From positions 26,461,806-26,525,805 of the forward strand of contig CM029654.1 in NCBI GenBank assembly GCA_017311315.1: a stretch of 64,000 bases of DNA, read 5' to 3'. The translations under genes were made by a program, and so were the position numbers. The notes below the pieces were generated by a model. It was not told the origin of the DNA, searched no databases, and was given only the letters and a program-made list of their open reading frames with translations. Shown here one piece after another: positions 31,427 to 42,322 of this stretch (its first letter is position 1; every line of letters starts with the position of its first letter). This stretch comes from Dendrocalamus latiflorus. Its lineage: Eukaryota; Streptophyta; Magnoliopsida; Poales; Poaceae.

Positions 31427-31697
31427 AACAGCTTGCCAAGATGATCGGTGAAGTTGGACTGGGGCACCCTGATTTCAGAATTCTGCATGTTTTTCAGGCC
31501 TTTGGTTCTTTGACGATTGTAAGCACACATTTAATGGTGAGGCGATCGTCCAGAATGTACCCTAATCCTGATGCTTCCAGATCTTGGTTGAACTTGAACA
31601 CTACAGCTCCAAACCAACTAGTGTCCCCAGAGTTGTTTTAGGGACACCCCGCGGCTCCGCAACTCGGAGGGCTTCACCAATCTGTGGTCATATATAG

Positions 31698-31942
31698 TGT
31701 TGAGGAACCGTCACTAGTGACCAGTCTGATCGATTCCTCTGCTTAATGCGAAACAAGATCAATCACAGAAGATAGAATAATAGATTGAAAACACAGAGAT
31801 GTAGAGAGAACTCCTGGTCTTTCTTTATTGCTTTTCTGATTGCATGTATACAAAATTGCCAGTACGGCTCCCTATTTATATCTAGGTGGAGAGGTGCCCA
31901 CCATGGGCCAAGGCTTCTAGCCCAGGCCCAGGTTTCCTAACA
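31698..31942 (-). repeat. 3' LTR of the decayed copia element (245 bp)
   Basis: On the minus strand it begins TGTTAGGAAACC and ends GGTTCCTCAACA, so the ends are inverted repeats. It contains a TATA box (GATATAAATAGGG near 31870). It is preceded on the minus strand by a polypurine tract (AAGGGGGAGTG), and MATH-domain pseudogene sequence follows. Confidence 0.75.
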
Positions 31943-34900
31943 CTCCCCCTTGGGCACTTATTCGACACGTTCATGCCTCTTCAAAACTCCATAAAAACCC
32001 AGTGGAAAAAATTTGGAGAAAGAGTACATGATACATGTTATACTGCATTGCATGAATTGCATCATTAAAAACCTTGGCCGAAAAACTTCAGGAAAACTCG
32101 TCAAGGGAAAAAGAGTACAATCCACCCAATTTTATTCAATCTTCAGGACTGATTCTTTTGGGTACTTGATCTTCATGATCAAGGTTTAACAACAGACTTG
32201 AGAAAATTCTCCCCTTGAATTCTGCACTTCTCTAAGTCTCATCATTCCAATTCCTCGTATGCATCTTTCAAAGCTAGATGCAGAGAGTGACTTAGTGAAC
32301 AAATCTGTCAGATTCTCACATGACTTAGTATGCAGTACCTTAATCTCGTCCATCTTTTGCAATTTGTGAGCATAGAATAACTTGGGGTTGATATGCTTTG
32401 TGAGATGACTCTTCACATAGCCCGTTTGCACTTGTGCAACACAAGCTGATTATCTTCATAGCTAATTGTGGGGGCTTGCACAATATTCATCCCACATGAC
32501 TATTGCATGTGGTGAATCATTCGTCGAAGCCAAGCACATTCTCGTGCGGCTTCATACAGTGCTATAATCTCTGAGTGGTTCGTCAAAGTCGTTACAAGAC
32601 TTTGCTTAGACGATTTTTAGGAAATTGCAGTTCCACCACATAGGAATACATAGGCTGTTTGTGACCTTGCGGTATGCGGGTCTGACAGGTACCCAGCATC
32701 TGTATAGCCAATCAAGTTTAGATCTTGATTCTTTCTGTAGAACAATCCAAGGTCCTTGCTTCCTTAGAGGTATCGGAAGATGTCCTTTATTCCCTACCAA
32801 TGTCTTTTGGTACGTTTTGCACTATACCTTGCTAATAGGCTTACGGCAAATGCAATGTCCGGTCTAGTGCAGTTTGCTAAATACATAAGTGCTCCTACTG
32901 CACTTAAGTATAGGAATTCCGGTCCCAGAACTTCCTCCCCCTCTTCCCTAGGTCGGAACGGGTCTTTTTCTTGCTACAAAGACCTCTCGATCATCTGTAC
33001 TTTTGATGGGTATGCCTTCTCAAAGTGAAACATTTCTAACACCTTCTGGGTGTAGGCCGACTAATGTACTAATATTCCTTCAGGGACATGCTCAAGCTGC
33101 AGGCCTAAGCAGAATTTCGTTTTACCCAAATCTTTCATTTCAAATTCTGACTCCAGGTAAGAACTTGCTTCATTTATGTCTTCAATTGTCTCAATGATAT
33201 TCAGATCATCTACATATAGTGAGATTATACAAAATCCATTCTCGAATCATCGTATAAACACACAGGGACAATCTTCATTGTTCGTGTAGCCTTTCTTGCA
33301 GAGAAAGTCGCTTAAGCGATTATACTATATCCTGCTAGATTGTTTCAATCCATACAGTGATTTCCTGAGCTTCACACTGCACAAATTTCTATTTGCTCTA
33401 TCTTGGTTCGGGACAGGGATTCCTTCAGGGACCTTCATATAAATCTCCAAATCGAAGTTTCCACAAAGGTATGCAGTTACCACATCCATCAATTTCATTT
33501 ATAGATTCAAGTTCACTGCCATTGAGATCAAATATCTAAAGGTAATTCCACTCATGACTGGGGAGTAGGTTTCTTCATAATCAACTCCTGGATGTTGAGT
33601 GAAACCTTATGCTACTTTGCAAATTAATGATCTTCTGGACTTCTCTATTTGCTTCACTAGTGCGCGGGTCATTTGCATGGATTCCCGTGGCTTGCTACGT
33701 AATTTCCCGATATTTTTCATCAAGGGTTGATTTCCTCCCCCTAATGTTGGGAAATTATCCTCATCAAATATGCAGTCAGCGAAGCGGGTGGTATGCAAAT
33801 CTCCTGTCATGGGTTCTAAATACCTGATTATGGATGCAGTCTCATAACCAACGTATATCGCAGTCTTACGGAGAGGACCCATTGCAGTACGCTGTGGAGG
33901 GGGTATAGGTATATAAACCTTGCATCCAAACCTCCTGAGATGAGAAATTTTTGGTGCTGACCCTTAGCTAGTTGCATAGGTGAATAGATGTTGTATGCTG
34001 ATGGTCTAAAGTTGATGAGATTTGCTGCATGTAGGACTTCGTGTCCCCAACATATAGCTGGCAAATTACAATTCTGCAAAAGAGGTCAGGCAATAAATTT
34101 AATTCTCTTGATTAATGCCTCTGCCAAACCATTCTGGGTATGGACATGCGGTACAGAATGCTCAACTGTAATTCCCATTGCCATGCAATAATCATCAAAT
34201 GCATTTGAAGTAAATTCTACGGCATTGTCCATTCTGATGGACTTTATGTGATGATCAGGGAAGATATTTCTGATGCGAATGATCTACGAGATCAGCTTTG
34301 CGAAAGCATGGTTTCTTGTGGACAATAAACCCACGTGCAACCATTTCGAGGAAGCATCGATGAGCACCATGAAATACTTGAATGACCCTGAAAGTGGCTG
34401 AATGGGATCACAAATGTCTCCTTGGATGCGTTCCAGGAATGCAGGGACTTCATCCTTCACTTTCAGAGTTGAGGGTCTTGTAATTAATTTCCCGGTGGCA
34501 CATGCAGGGCACACAAAATCTTCGTGATTCGGGAAATTCTTTACATTAATATTATGCCCTTGTTAATTGTTAATTATATTTCTCATCATTCTAAGACCTT
34601 GATGGCCTAATCTGCCATGCCAGAGACAAAAAAGTTCAGAGCTTCTAAACACTATCTTCAGGGCTGTGTAGGCTGCAGGTGCCTTGATGTTGGTGTAGTA
34701 TAGCCCAGTTTCTAATGAAGAAAGTTTTTCTAATACCCTTTTTGATTCGCTTCGCGCTTCGTAATGAGCAGGTATTTCTTACCGTACTCTTCTTCAGTCT
34801 CAACGTCGAAACCGTTGGTACGAATATCCTTAAAACTTACGAGAGTTCTAGTCGATTCTGGGTTCAATAAGGCTTGTTCAATGACCAAAGTTGTGCCCAT

Positions 34901-35071
34901 TGGGAGTATAATTGTGGTTCTTCCTGAACCAATTATACATGCATCGCTTCCGACGATTGTCGTAAGGCTGCTAGCATTCTTACGAATCGACTGAAAATAC
35001 TTTGTCTCTATTAAGATGGTGCTCGTTGTGCTGCTGTCTGCTAAGCACACTTCCTCCATAGGGTGCCACAC
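31943..35071 (-). pseudogene. Copia pol remnants (protease to RNase H)
   Basis: Recognisable islands on the minus strand are as follows. A protease-side segment at 34735-35071 carries ETKYFQSIRKN. The pre-integrase zinc region and integrase start are at 34284-34514 (CPACATGKLITRP, GDICDPIQP). The integrase end is at 33607-33882 (AIYVGYETASIIRYLEP), and the RNase H end is at 32186-32431 (HTKSCENLTDLFTKSL). Between them the frame is lost through many indels and stops. Confidence 0.8.
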
Positions 35072-35339
35072 GTGTTATAATATAAGGTATTTTATTAACA
35101 TGTATTAGAAGGCAATCAACACATAAATAAAATACTTAAATATCAGAACATATCATGCCATTATAAACTGAATAAATGAATGAATTATTCAAATATAATC
35201 CAACCATCACGAGAAAATAAAATGCTAAAGTACCATCCATGCAAGTTCTAACTTGTCCTTTTCTCACAAAAAACTGACAATTAAAGTCTAAATGCATTAT
35301 GTGCATTAAACTGAATCTACTAGAAAATCAGATACTTCT
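35072..35339 (-). other. AT-rich gap between gag and protease of the decayed copia
   Basis: About 270 bases, strongly AT-rich and closed in all frames, sit where gag should pass into the protease. It may be an intron, since some plant copia elements splice near this point to make a gag message, or simply an old insertion. I cannot assign splice sites with confidence. Confidence 0.4.
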
Positions 35340-35577
35340 TATAACGCCCTAGAGTCCAAACCGGCTTAGACCTAACCACATTCTGGATAGGCCACGCACA
35401 CGTAGCAACCCGCTTGCACTTTCGTCCTTGCTTCGCGCAAAACGGTTAACCGGGGGTGCTACCATTGGAACTCCTAGGCTTATATGTAAGTGCTTCTCAA
35501 GGTAAGCTAGCAAGGTGGGACTAACCCAGAAATTCATGTGCACACACACATGGGCCAACATGGGCCGGGGTATCACA
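35340..35577 (-). mobile_element. Small solo LTR, 238 bp
   Basis: On the minus strand it starts TGTGATACCCCGGCCC and ends GGGCGTTATA, a slightly mutated TG...TTACA form. It is flanked by CTTCT at 35335-35339 and 35578-35582. It has no internal coding sequence and could be a solo LTR or a short TRIM-like remnant. Confidence 0.75.
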
Positions 35578-35766
35578 CTTCTTCTGCTATTTTCTCGGGA
35601 ATGATCTGCCCTTCGAGAGAAATCATGGTGGTGGCTACTTCTAGGTTGAAAGGGGATGCTGCTGCCGGGGTGGCCTCAACCTCCATCAGCTCGGCAGTTG
35701 CTCAGAGCTCTCCCCCTCAACAGATGCAAAGTGCGCTTTAGGCTGCCCTTTGCCATCCTTCTTCTT

Positions 35767-36612
35767 CTAGGCTTGGAAGGCATCAATGACATGCTGCGGC
35801 TCTTTACATATTCGTGACCAATGCCCCCACTTGCCACACTTGAAGCAACCTTGGTTTTGCTGGCCATAGGTCTTGCCATCCTGCTTTGGCTTACTTTCCT
35901 TATTCTCATTTGGAGCATCTAATTTGCCTTTCTGGGCTGCAGCCTTACCCTTCCTTCCCCCTCTCTTCATCAAGGGCTTTCGCACCTTGTAGCTCCCGGC
36001 GTTGGCTTCATGGCCAATGGAGCTCCCAAGTGGCTGAGTGGCATAGTTCTTGCGGAGAACTTCGTCCTGAGCCTCCGCAACCTGCATCATATCAATCAAT
36101 TTGGCATACTCCTTGTAGCCATCTTGACGATAGTTGCATGCGGATTGTACTGCATTGGGGTGGAAGGTGGATAGGGTTTTCTCAATCTTTTGCTCATCTG
36201 TGATCTGCTTGCCACAGAGTTGAAGATTGGTACAAATCTTGTGCAAGGCAGAACTGTACTCCCCAACCGTCTTGAAGTCGACAAACCTCAGTCTGATCCA
36301 TTCTTGCTCTGTCTGAGGAAGAATGGTGTACTTTAGCCTCTCGAACTGCTTCTTGAGTGCAATCCAGAGTGCTAGCACGCTCTTCTCTGCCATGTACATA
36401 TTCTTGAGAGTGAGACAGAGATGGTGCCTGAGGAAGTGAAGTGCCTGATCATTTTCCTCAGGGGTGGGTTGGGCGTCATGCGGTGCGCCAATCCCAATAA
36501 CAGTGCGGAGCTGCTTGGCTCCAAGTACTATCTCGACATCGGAAGCCCAGGTCAGATAGTTTTGGCTATGCTGGGCCAGCTCCTCGAACTCCTGGTTTGT
36601 GATGCCAACCAT
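35767..36612 (-). pseudogene. Gag of the decayed copia element
   Basis: 281 codons open from MVGITNQEFEELAQ at 36612. They include a UBN2-type gag domain (WIALKKQFERLKY) and a CCHC knuckle (CFKCGKWGHWSRIC). A stop after AFQA interrupts a frame that continues with similar style to about 35583. This gag is the best-preserved part of the element. Confidence 0.8.
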
Positions 36613-37059
36613 TTACATGTGCATGAAAGGAATAAATAAGTTTACTGCTGGTAAACATGCACAAAATAATTTACTACAGGTAAATAAATGGTACAAAATA
36701 TTCTCATAATGTTTCAAAATTTTCTATAAATTTTACTACTAATTTTGATGATTGAAGGCAATTTAAACAATTACGATTAACCAAAACAGTAAATAAATAC
36801 AGAAAATATAGAAAATAATAATGACAGAAATAAACATGCTCCAAATGCTAAAAATAATTCAAAATTTGGATTCCTGAGGCCCTTTTATGCTAGAATATGA
36901 ATTTTCAGTGAATTCTACAATTTCCAAAGGTCTATATGCAATTTTCAGTTCAGAGGAAATTTTCGCATAATTTTCTGCTTTTTCATGGGATTTTCTGCAA
37001 AATTCGGGACTTGTATGCAAAATCTAAGGTCTCTTTGGTAATTTCCAGAAATTAGGGGC
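36613..37059 (-). other. AT-rich leader upstream of the decayed copia gag
   Basis: No gene. The sequence is AT-rich with TTTTCTGC/ATTTTC phrases, and continues after the inserted gag-only element at 39658. It could be an untranslated leader or intron-like sequence. Confidence 0.4.
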
Positions 37060-37305
37060 TGTTGTGGTTACAGACCAAACAGTAAGATGGGAATATGGTA
37101 GTGGAGATGACACTTGAACAATGCTTGCCCCTTCCCCATATGTAGGGCAGCCATATATATATTCACATGAGGAGTATTTTACAATTATGTCCTTACACTC
37201 ATGTACCCTTTATATGGGTATTTATGTCATTATACGCATCCTATTTTGGGTTTTACAATCCTTTAGCAGGCCGACTGGGCTTAGGTGGGGGCCACCCCTA
37301 CAACA
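37060..37305 (-). repeat. 3' LTR of the gag-only element
   Basis: TGTTGTGGTTACAG...CCCTACAACA, with perfect terminal inversion TGTTG/CAACA. It contains a TATATATA run. Confidence 0.82.
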
Positions 37306-39354
37306 GGAGCCTCTCATGGTGAAGGGCTTCACGGGCCGAAGCCATGTCGCTGAGTCATTTGGCCCCCTCCGTCCCTGCGGCCTGCGACCTTCTATGATCT
37401 TGGGCTGAAATTGTTTTGCTGGTGCACCACGGCTTAGTGCCGTGGACGCGGAGTCGAACTTGCTGCCGAAGTCGTCCTCTGGTCATGAGGTCTAAGCACC
37501 CACCGGAGCCGGCCCATCGAGACGAAGTCGAGTTGGCAGCCGGGTTCGTTTCGCGGACAGTAGGCAAAGCAGGATGTAGAGTTATCCCTCGTACACGAGG
37601 CCGAATCCGAGGCTCGACTCAACCCGTGGTCTTATGCTGCCGCGCATAAGCCTTCTCTCATCACAGTATAATCGTAGCCTTCGTGCATAAGCCTTATGCT
37701 GCCGCGCCGAGAACTCCGACAAAGAGCCACCGAAGATGACATTTATGACTCGGCGCTGAGCCCCCTCCGGGGCCTGTATCCGCATGGGGCCCTCTTGGGG
37801 CTGTTGCATGTGGGCCACCGTTGGTGGCCCTGCCTCCAGGGCTTTATCCCTGGTGATGCTCTAACGGAGCGCCGCGATGGCGGTGCATGTCCGCGTGAGG
37901 TGATCAACGCGGCCATGCACCTCGCACCACATGTCGTAATGCTGATAGTCTTCCTCTGCGCGGGGTCCATCATCCCAACCCCTGCCACGCCCTCATCCCC
38001 GGCCTCTGCGACCTCACCCCCGATCAGAAGGGGCGCTGTCCTCGAAGCCGCCTTCGATGTCAAAGACGTAGCGGGCCCTCTGGGATCTACACCGGTTGTG
38101 CTTCGGCTTGTCACTCGATGGGTCCTGCTTTTTCTTGGTGTTTTGGAGTCTTGCTTGTGCTTGAGGGCGTCCTTCGAGGATCCTTGTTTATGCTTGGGGA
38201 GGTCCTTGGATGAGTTCTCCACTTGGTTGGTGTCAGAGTCGTCACCCTTGCGTCGCCGTGCATCCTCCTCCGCCCTCGCGTACTCCTCCATTTTGTCGAA
38301 GAGCTTGGCCATCGTCTTTATTGGCTTGCACGCATTGTACTCAGCCAACGGCCCGGGGCGGAGGCCTTGGATCGCTGCGTTGATGATGGTGGTCTCGTTT
38401 ACGTCCTTGACCTGGCAGCGAACCTTGGCAAAGCGCTTAAAGTATTCCTTGAGCTTTTTCCAGGGCTTTTGTTTGATGGAGAAGAGCTGGTTTGCGTTAA
38501 CGCGCTCAACGTAGTTTCCTTGGAAATTGTTGTAGAGGCGGTCACGGATCTACTCCCACGCATAGATGGAGTTCGGCTCTATGGTAAAGAACCAAGAGAG
38601 CGCCACTCCCTGCCCGCGGCTTCGATGGTGGTTTCATACACGGCACAAACTCCTGAAGGTCCATATCGCCTTTGTACGGGTCGATGGTGGTGGGGAACTT
38701 GAAGTCCTCCAGCCACGCTGACTGCTGCCGGCCAGTTGAGAGGGGGACTCCAGATCGACGCGTCGAATTGGGCACGGCTAGAGGTTGGGACGTCGCGGTT
38801 GTCCGCTCGATCAGGCATAGGCTCCGCCGCCGCTGCCGGCGGGACTTGCTGGCTTCGAGCCTTTTGCATCTCCCGCACGGCTCCGCGAAGATCCGTCAGC
38901 TCGCGCTGCAATGTTTCGAGGGTTGTCAACAGGGCATTCTCCACCACTGAGGTGGATTTGCCCGTCTGAGCATCGGCGCGAACTGTCGAGTTGGCGGTGA
39001 CTACAGCTTGTGCTTCGGAGGTGCTCGGCTGGCCGGTGCGGTGGGCCCAGGGATCGGTGACGAGGCCGATGTTGCCGCCAGAGCCGCTCGCCACTCCCAC
39101 ACCAGGGCAGGGTCAGTGGGCATGCGGGCACAGTCGTCGATGTCAGAGCTCCCGCCAGCCTGGTTGGTGCTACGAGTGCCAAGCGCCGAGCCAGTGGTAG
39201 GATTGACCATCGTGCCACGCGTGTCGATGTCGGTGGTCACGGCTCTGGCATTGTCACCCGCACCCGCTACGAATGCAGAAGCCCTGGCATTGACAAGCGC
39301 CTCCGTTGTGCTCCTCTTCTTTCTAGTTGCCGATGCAGCTTTCTTGGGTGCCAT
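37306..39354 (-). pseudogene. Gag-like coding region of the non-autonomous element
   Basis: On the minus strand the frame opens MAPKKAASATRKKRSTTEAL at 39354. It passes a coiled-coil-like stretch (LETLQRELTDLRGAVREMQK), a gag core, and a basic segment near 38240-38340 (MEEYARAEEDARRRKGDD). It then reaches a stretch reading VINVIFGGSLSEFSARQ near 37720, a phrase typical of the gag-protease linker in Tat-type gypsy elements. Several shifts and stops separate these parts. A true pol is absent, so mobility would need proteins from another element. Confidence 0.7.
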
Positions 39355-39403
39355 CCTTCAAATCTCAAAGGCTTGCTTAGTTTTCCCCACGGACGGCGCT
39401 AAT

Positions 39404-39657
39404 TGTTGTGATTACAGACTAAACAGTAAGATGGGAGTATGGTAGTGGAGATGACAGATGAACAATGCTTGCCCCTTCCCCATGTGTAGGGAAGCCATAT
39501 ATATATATATATATTCACATGAGGAGTACTTTACAATTATGTCCTTACACTCATGTACCCTTCGTAGGGGTATTTATGTCATTTTACGCATCCTATTTTG
39601 GGTTTTATAATCCTTTAGCAGGCCGGCTGGGCTTAGGTGAGGGCCACCCCTACAATA
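39404..39657 (-). repeat. 5' LTR of the gag-only element
   Basis: Aligns with 37060-37305, with a longer TA run and a mutated right end (CAATA instead of CAACA). Confidence 0.82.
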
Positions 39658-39922
39658 GGGGGCCTTTCTGTAATTTCGCCCCCCCCCCCCCCGACCGAGC
39701 CGATTTTCGGCCTGTTTTCTCTTCGGTCAAACGGCCCAATCGGCCCAACAGCCCATCCGACTGGCTTAACTCACGGGCGGGGTTAGGGTTTCCCCTACCC
39801 ACTCAATCGGGTGGCGGCGGTGGCCCGGGCGTCGGCCATGCGTGGTTGGGTGTGGGCGGTAGCAGGCTGGGGCGAGGCGGCGCACGGTCGGCTGCGGGCG
39901 GCTGCAGGCCGGGGTGATGAGG
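39658..39922. other. GC-rich remainder of the copia leader, with a C14 run
   Basis: Joins across the gag-only element to 37059 (GAAATTAGGGG to CCTTTCTGTAATTTC). It contains a run of about 14 C near 39680 and then GC-rich sequence up to the gypsy-like LTR. I see no gene. Confidence 0.45.
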
Positions 39923-42175
39923 TGTCAGAAGCCGAAACAATGACTCCAGGATCCTCTGTGTAAATCACACTAGTTCAGGATCAGCTAGTGCACACAGTAG
40001 AACAAAGATACATATCAAGCACAAATGACCAACTATATTAAATAAAGAGTACGGCCTTATGGCCAAGTCTTACATCAACGCCCATTGGCAAAGATAAATA
40101 AAGCAAATAACTGCGGAAGCAAACTGATAAGAAGCGAAGCCCAAGCCTGCCCACAGGCAAACGACAGTAAGACGCGGCCTACTTGTTCAGATCTTCACCG
40201 TAGTCGACGTCATCTTCCTTTGTGTGGAGATAGCAAGGTGAGTACAAACTTGTACTCTGCAAATCACACGGAGAAAATGCATCATAACGATAAAGGCATC
40301 AATGGAAGGCTTATATGGTTAGTTTGCATAAAACAACATTTAAGGAAATACGGTAAATAGATTGAAATTGCTGAATTTAATATAGTAAGTAAAAATAATA
40401 CTTGCAATCGAAAATAATACCATCAGTGCAGGCTCCGACCAAACACCAACCTATTCATGGGCATCCCACCCGGACCATCTTTTCCAAAAGATCACGTATG
40501 GATTCCATCCATTCACATGCTTTCACTGCGCAACTATGATGGATTCCATCCATCCACCAGGTCTCAATCTCTCATGGATTCCATCCATCCGTAAGGTTTT
40601 TAGTCTCTCGTGGATTCCATCCATCCACAAGGTTTTCAAAAAAATCATTTTCAAAAAACAAATTCTAATCCATGAAAAATTTTTACTCAACATGCCCATG
40701 ACCGTGGGCACGGCTATCCAGGATAGATTACACACTCTACAGAGGTTGTACAGCTTTATCCACAAGACATGATCATCCTGAATTGCCACGCGATTAACAC
40801 ACTTTCTTAGGTGTGCAGCAAGATATCATGACAAGGCCTTTACAATGCTAAGCCTTCAACCTGGCCAAGCCAACTATAAGGTTTCACCCCAGTAAGGAAT
40901 CCAGCAGACCGGGACCCCCTCTTGAGCCGAGTGAGACTTCACATGGCACTGGACCATGCTCACTTCAAACTGTGAGACTTCACATGGCACCGACCACGCT
41001 CACTTCAACCTACAACTTAGCCCAGGTTGGGACTCCGCAAAGTATTCAACTAGGGCTGTCCCATACCAGCCTTGTGGTAGTACGATAGGGCTTTGCAACA
41101 GTAGCTCATAGACCAGTCCTTATTTTGACTTAGGCCCAACCACATACCCCTGTGCACGACAGTCAACCCTGTGTCTCCCAACAACAGGGCATGCCTGCAC
41201 CCACCACCCAACCAACTGCCTATGTCTAAACCAGTTTTTATATTTTGTTTTCAAAATATTTCATAAACCTCGTTGACTAACTGAAGCCAAGAATACATTC
41301 AAAAGCTTATCATTTTATGTGTAAAGGTATCCCAAACAAATGTTATATCTGAGCAGGTCTAAGCATTTGATATAAAATTCTCTAGCCAATACTAGTGTAC
41401 TAACTAGAGTTTCATCTAGGGTGACAAGGTATAAGGAATTCAATATCAATGGAGGAATTAACAAGTAGGCTTTAACTATATTTAAAATTGAATCGAAATA
41501 CGTTGAATAAAAATAGGCATGCAGAATAATTTAAAACAACATAATTTTATTTTGAAATTTGAGATCAACATGGTCAAGGTGTGTGACTTGCCTTGCTTTT
41601 CATATGGGTGCAAATCTTTGTCGTAGAATTTTCCCGAATCGTCAAGTCTACATGTGAAATAACCCACCAAATTCAAATAAAACTCCAAATAAATTCAAAA
41701 GAACTCAAATATTTGAATTGAGGCCAGAAATGGATAGAGGGAAATTTTTGATGAATTTCGAAATTTGAATGGGCTCAATCGGAGTTAGGACGAAGGAGAA
41801 CGGGCTATCGGAAGTTTAAAATAAAAGAAAATGAATAAACTGGATTTTTGGAATTATTTTTCTAAAAAAATGGAAATTATGACGTCAGCAGAGATTTTCT
41901 TTTCGGCAAAATTATTTTTCTACGAGAAATCGGATTAATTGCGTCATGCTAGCATTAGCCCTGGGGGTGGACTGACTGCCAAGTGGGCTCAGGTCTATGG
42001 ACCGGGTTCACAGACGGAGGAGGCGGATGAGGTTGCACGGGGTGAGGCTTGGCAGCCACGTCGGCAGCCACCTCAGCCCGATGGCCGATGTGGCCGGGCT
42101 GGCTGGAGGCAGCACTCGAGAGTGAGCCTCGCCAGAGCTCCGGTAGACGGCGGCGGCCGGCGAGTGGTGGAGGAC
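39923..42175 (-). mobile_element. Solo gypsy-like LTR, related to the LTR at 2405
   Basis: Begins TGTCAGAAGCCG and shares several phrases with the left end of the 2405-5334 LTR (CTCTGTGT, CTAGTGCACACAG, GGCATCCCACCCGGACCATCTTT-type stretch, GTGGTAGTACG). It lacks the CGACCAC array. The right end is uncertain: TGAGG occurs before the start (39918-39922) and at 42176-42180, but the sequence before the latter does not end in CA. No internal region is attached. Confidence 0.6.
40503..40637. repeat. Four copies of TGGATTCCATCCAT in the solo LTR
   Basis: TGGATTCCATCCATCCA-like words recur four times at 40-47 base spacing. They are absent from the related LTR at 2405. Confidence 0.8.
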
Positions 42176-42322
42176 TGAGGAAATACTAAGAATCTGTGGA
42201 GCTCCCAAGCTAGAAGGAAGAAGATAAACACACCCAAGACCTCCGCAAGTGTACCTTTTGCGCCGCGTATGTTTTAGAACGGGAGGAGCACTGGACGACG
42301 AAGCATGGAAAGGGGAAGGCAT
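42176..42322. other. Short unique block with a 36-bp segment shared with the RLP upstream regions
   Basis: Contains GAGGAAATACTAAG followed by TGTGGAGCTCCCAAG, also found at 13781-13815 and 51108-51142. The rest of the block matches nothing else in the window. Confidence 0.6.

Larger units (their letters stand above)
14363..31697 (-). pseudogene. MATH-BTB protein pseudogene, split by two nested LTR elements
   Basis: Three minus-strand pieces join in order. 31427-31697 encodes the end of a MATH domain (ASGLGYILDDRLTIKC). 26351-26745 encodes the BTB domain (GETFAAHKILLAMRSPVF, ALLHFIYTDSLP, LLVAADRYAMDRLKLLCQ). 14363-14514 encodes the C-terminal tail (MDAVVATKGCANLKRNFPSA), ending in TAG at 14363. 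The breakpoints are the target duplications of the two inserted elements, so the pieces were once contiguous. MATH-BTB proteins are CUL3 ubiquitin-ligase substrate adaptors and a large, fast-evolving family in grasses. Lesions are a one-base deletion near 26580, a TAA in the tail where CIEFI is expected, and a stop or frameshift upstream near 31640. The N-terminus is missing; it is cut by the copia LTR at 31698. Confidence 0.88.
31698..36612 (-). mobile_element. Decayed minus-strand Ty1/copia element
   Basis: Its order on the minus strand is gag, protease, integrase, RT, RNase H and 3' LTR, all with many stops and shifts. The leader beyond the gag start continues to 37059 and 39658-39922 around later insertions. 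I could not find a 5' LTR or PBS, so the 5' end is lost or displaced. A solo LTR (35340-35577) and the gag-only element (37060-39657) inserted later. Confidence 0.8.
37060..39657 (-). mobile_element. Gag-only, non-autonomous LTR element (2.6 kb), gypsy-like
   Basis: Two short LTRs (37060-37305 and 39404-39657) in the same orientation bracket about 2.1 kb. The flanks are GGGGC on the left and GGGGG on the right, probably a mutated 5-bp duplication within a G run. On the minus strand a GCGCCGTCCGTGGGGA phrase directly follows the 5' LTR, a form seen as PBS-like sequence in Tat/Athila-type gypsy elements. No protease, RT or integrase is present. Confidence 0.75.

Noticed and set aside
39918..42180. 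TGAGG as confirmed target duplication of the solo LTR at 39923
   Set aside because: The putative right end does not finish in CA and a 5-mer recurs by chance; boundary left tentative.
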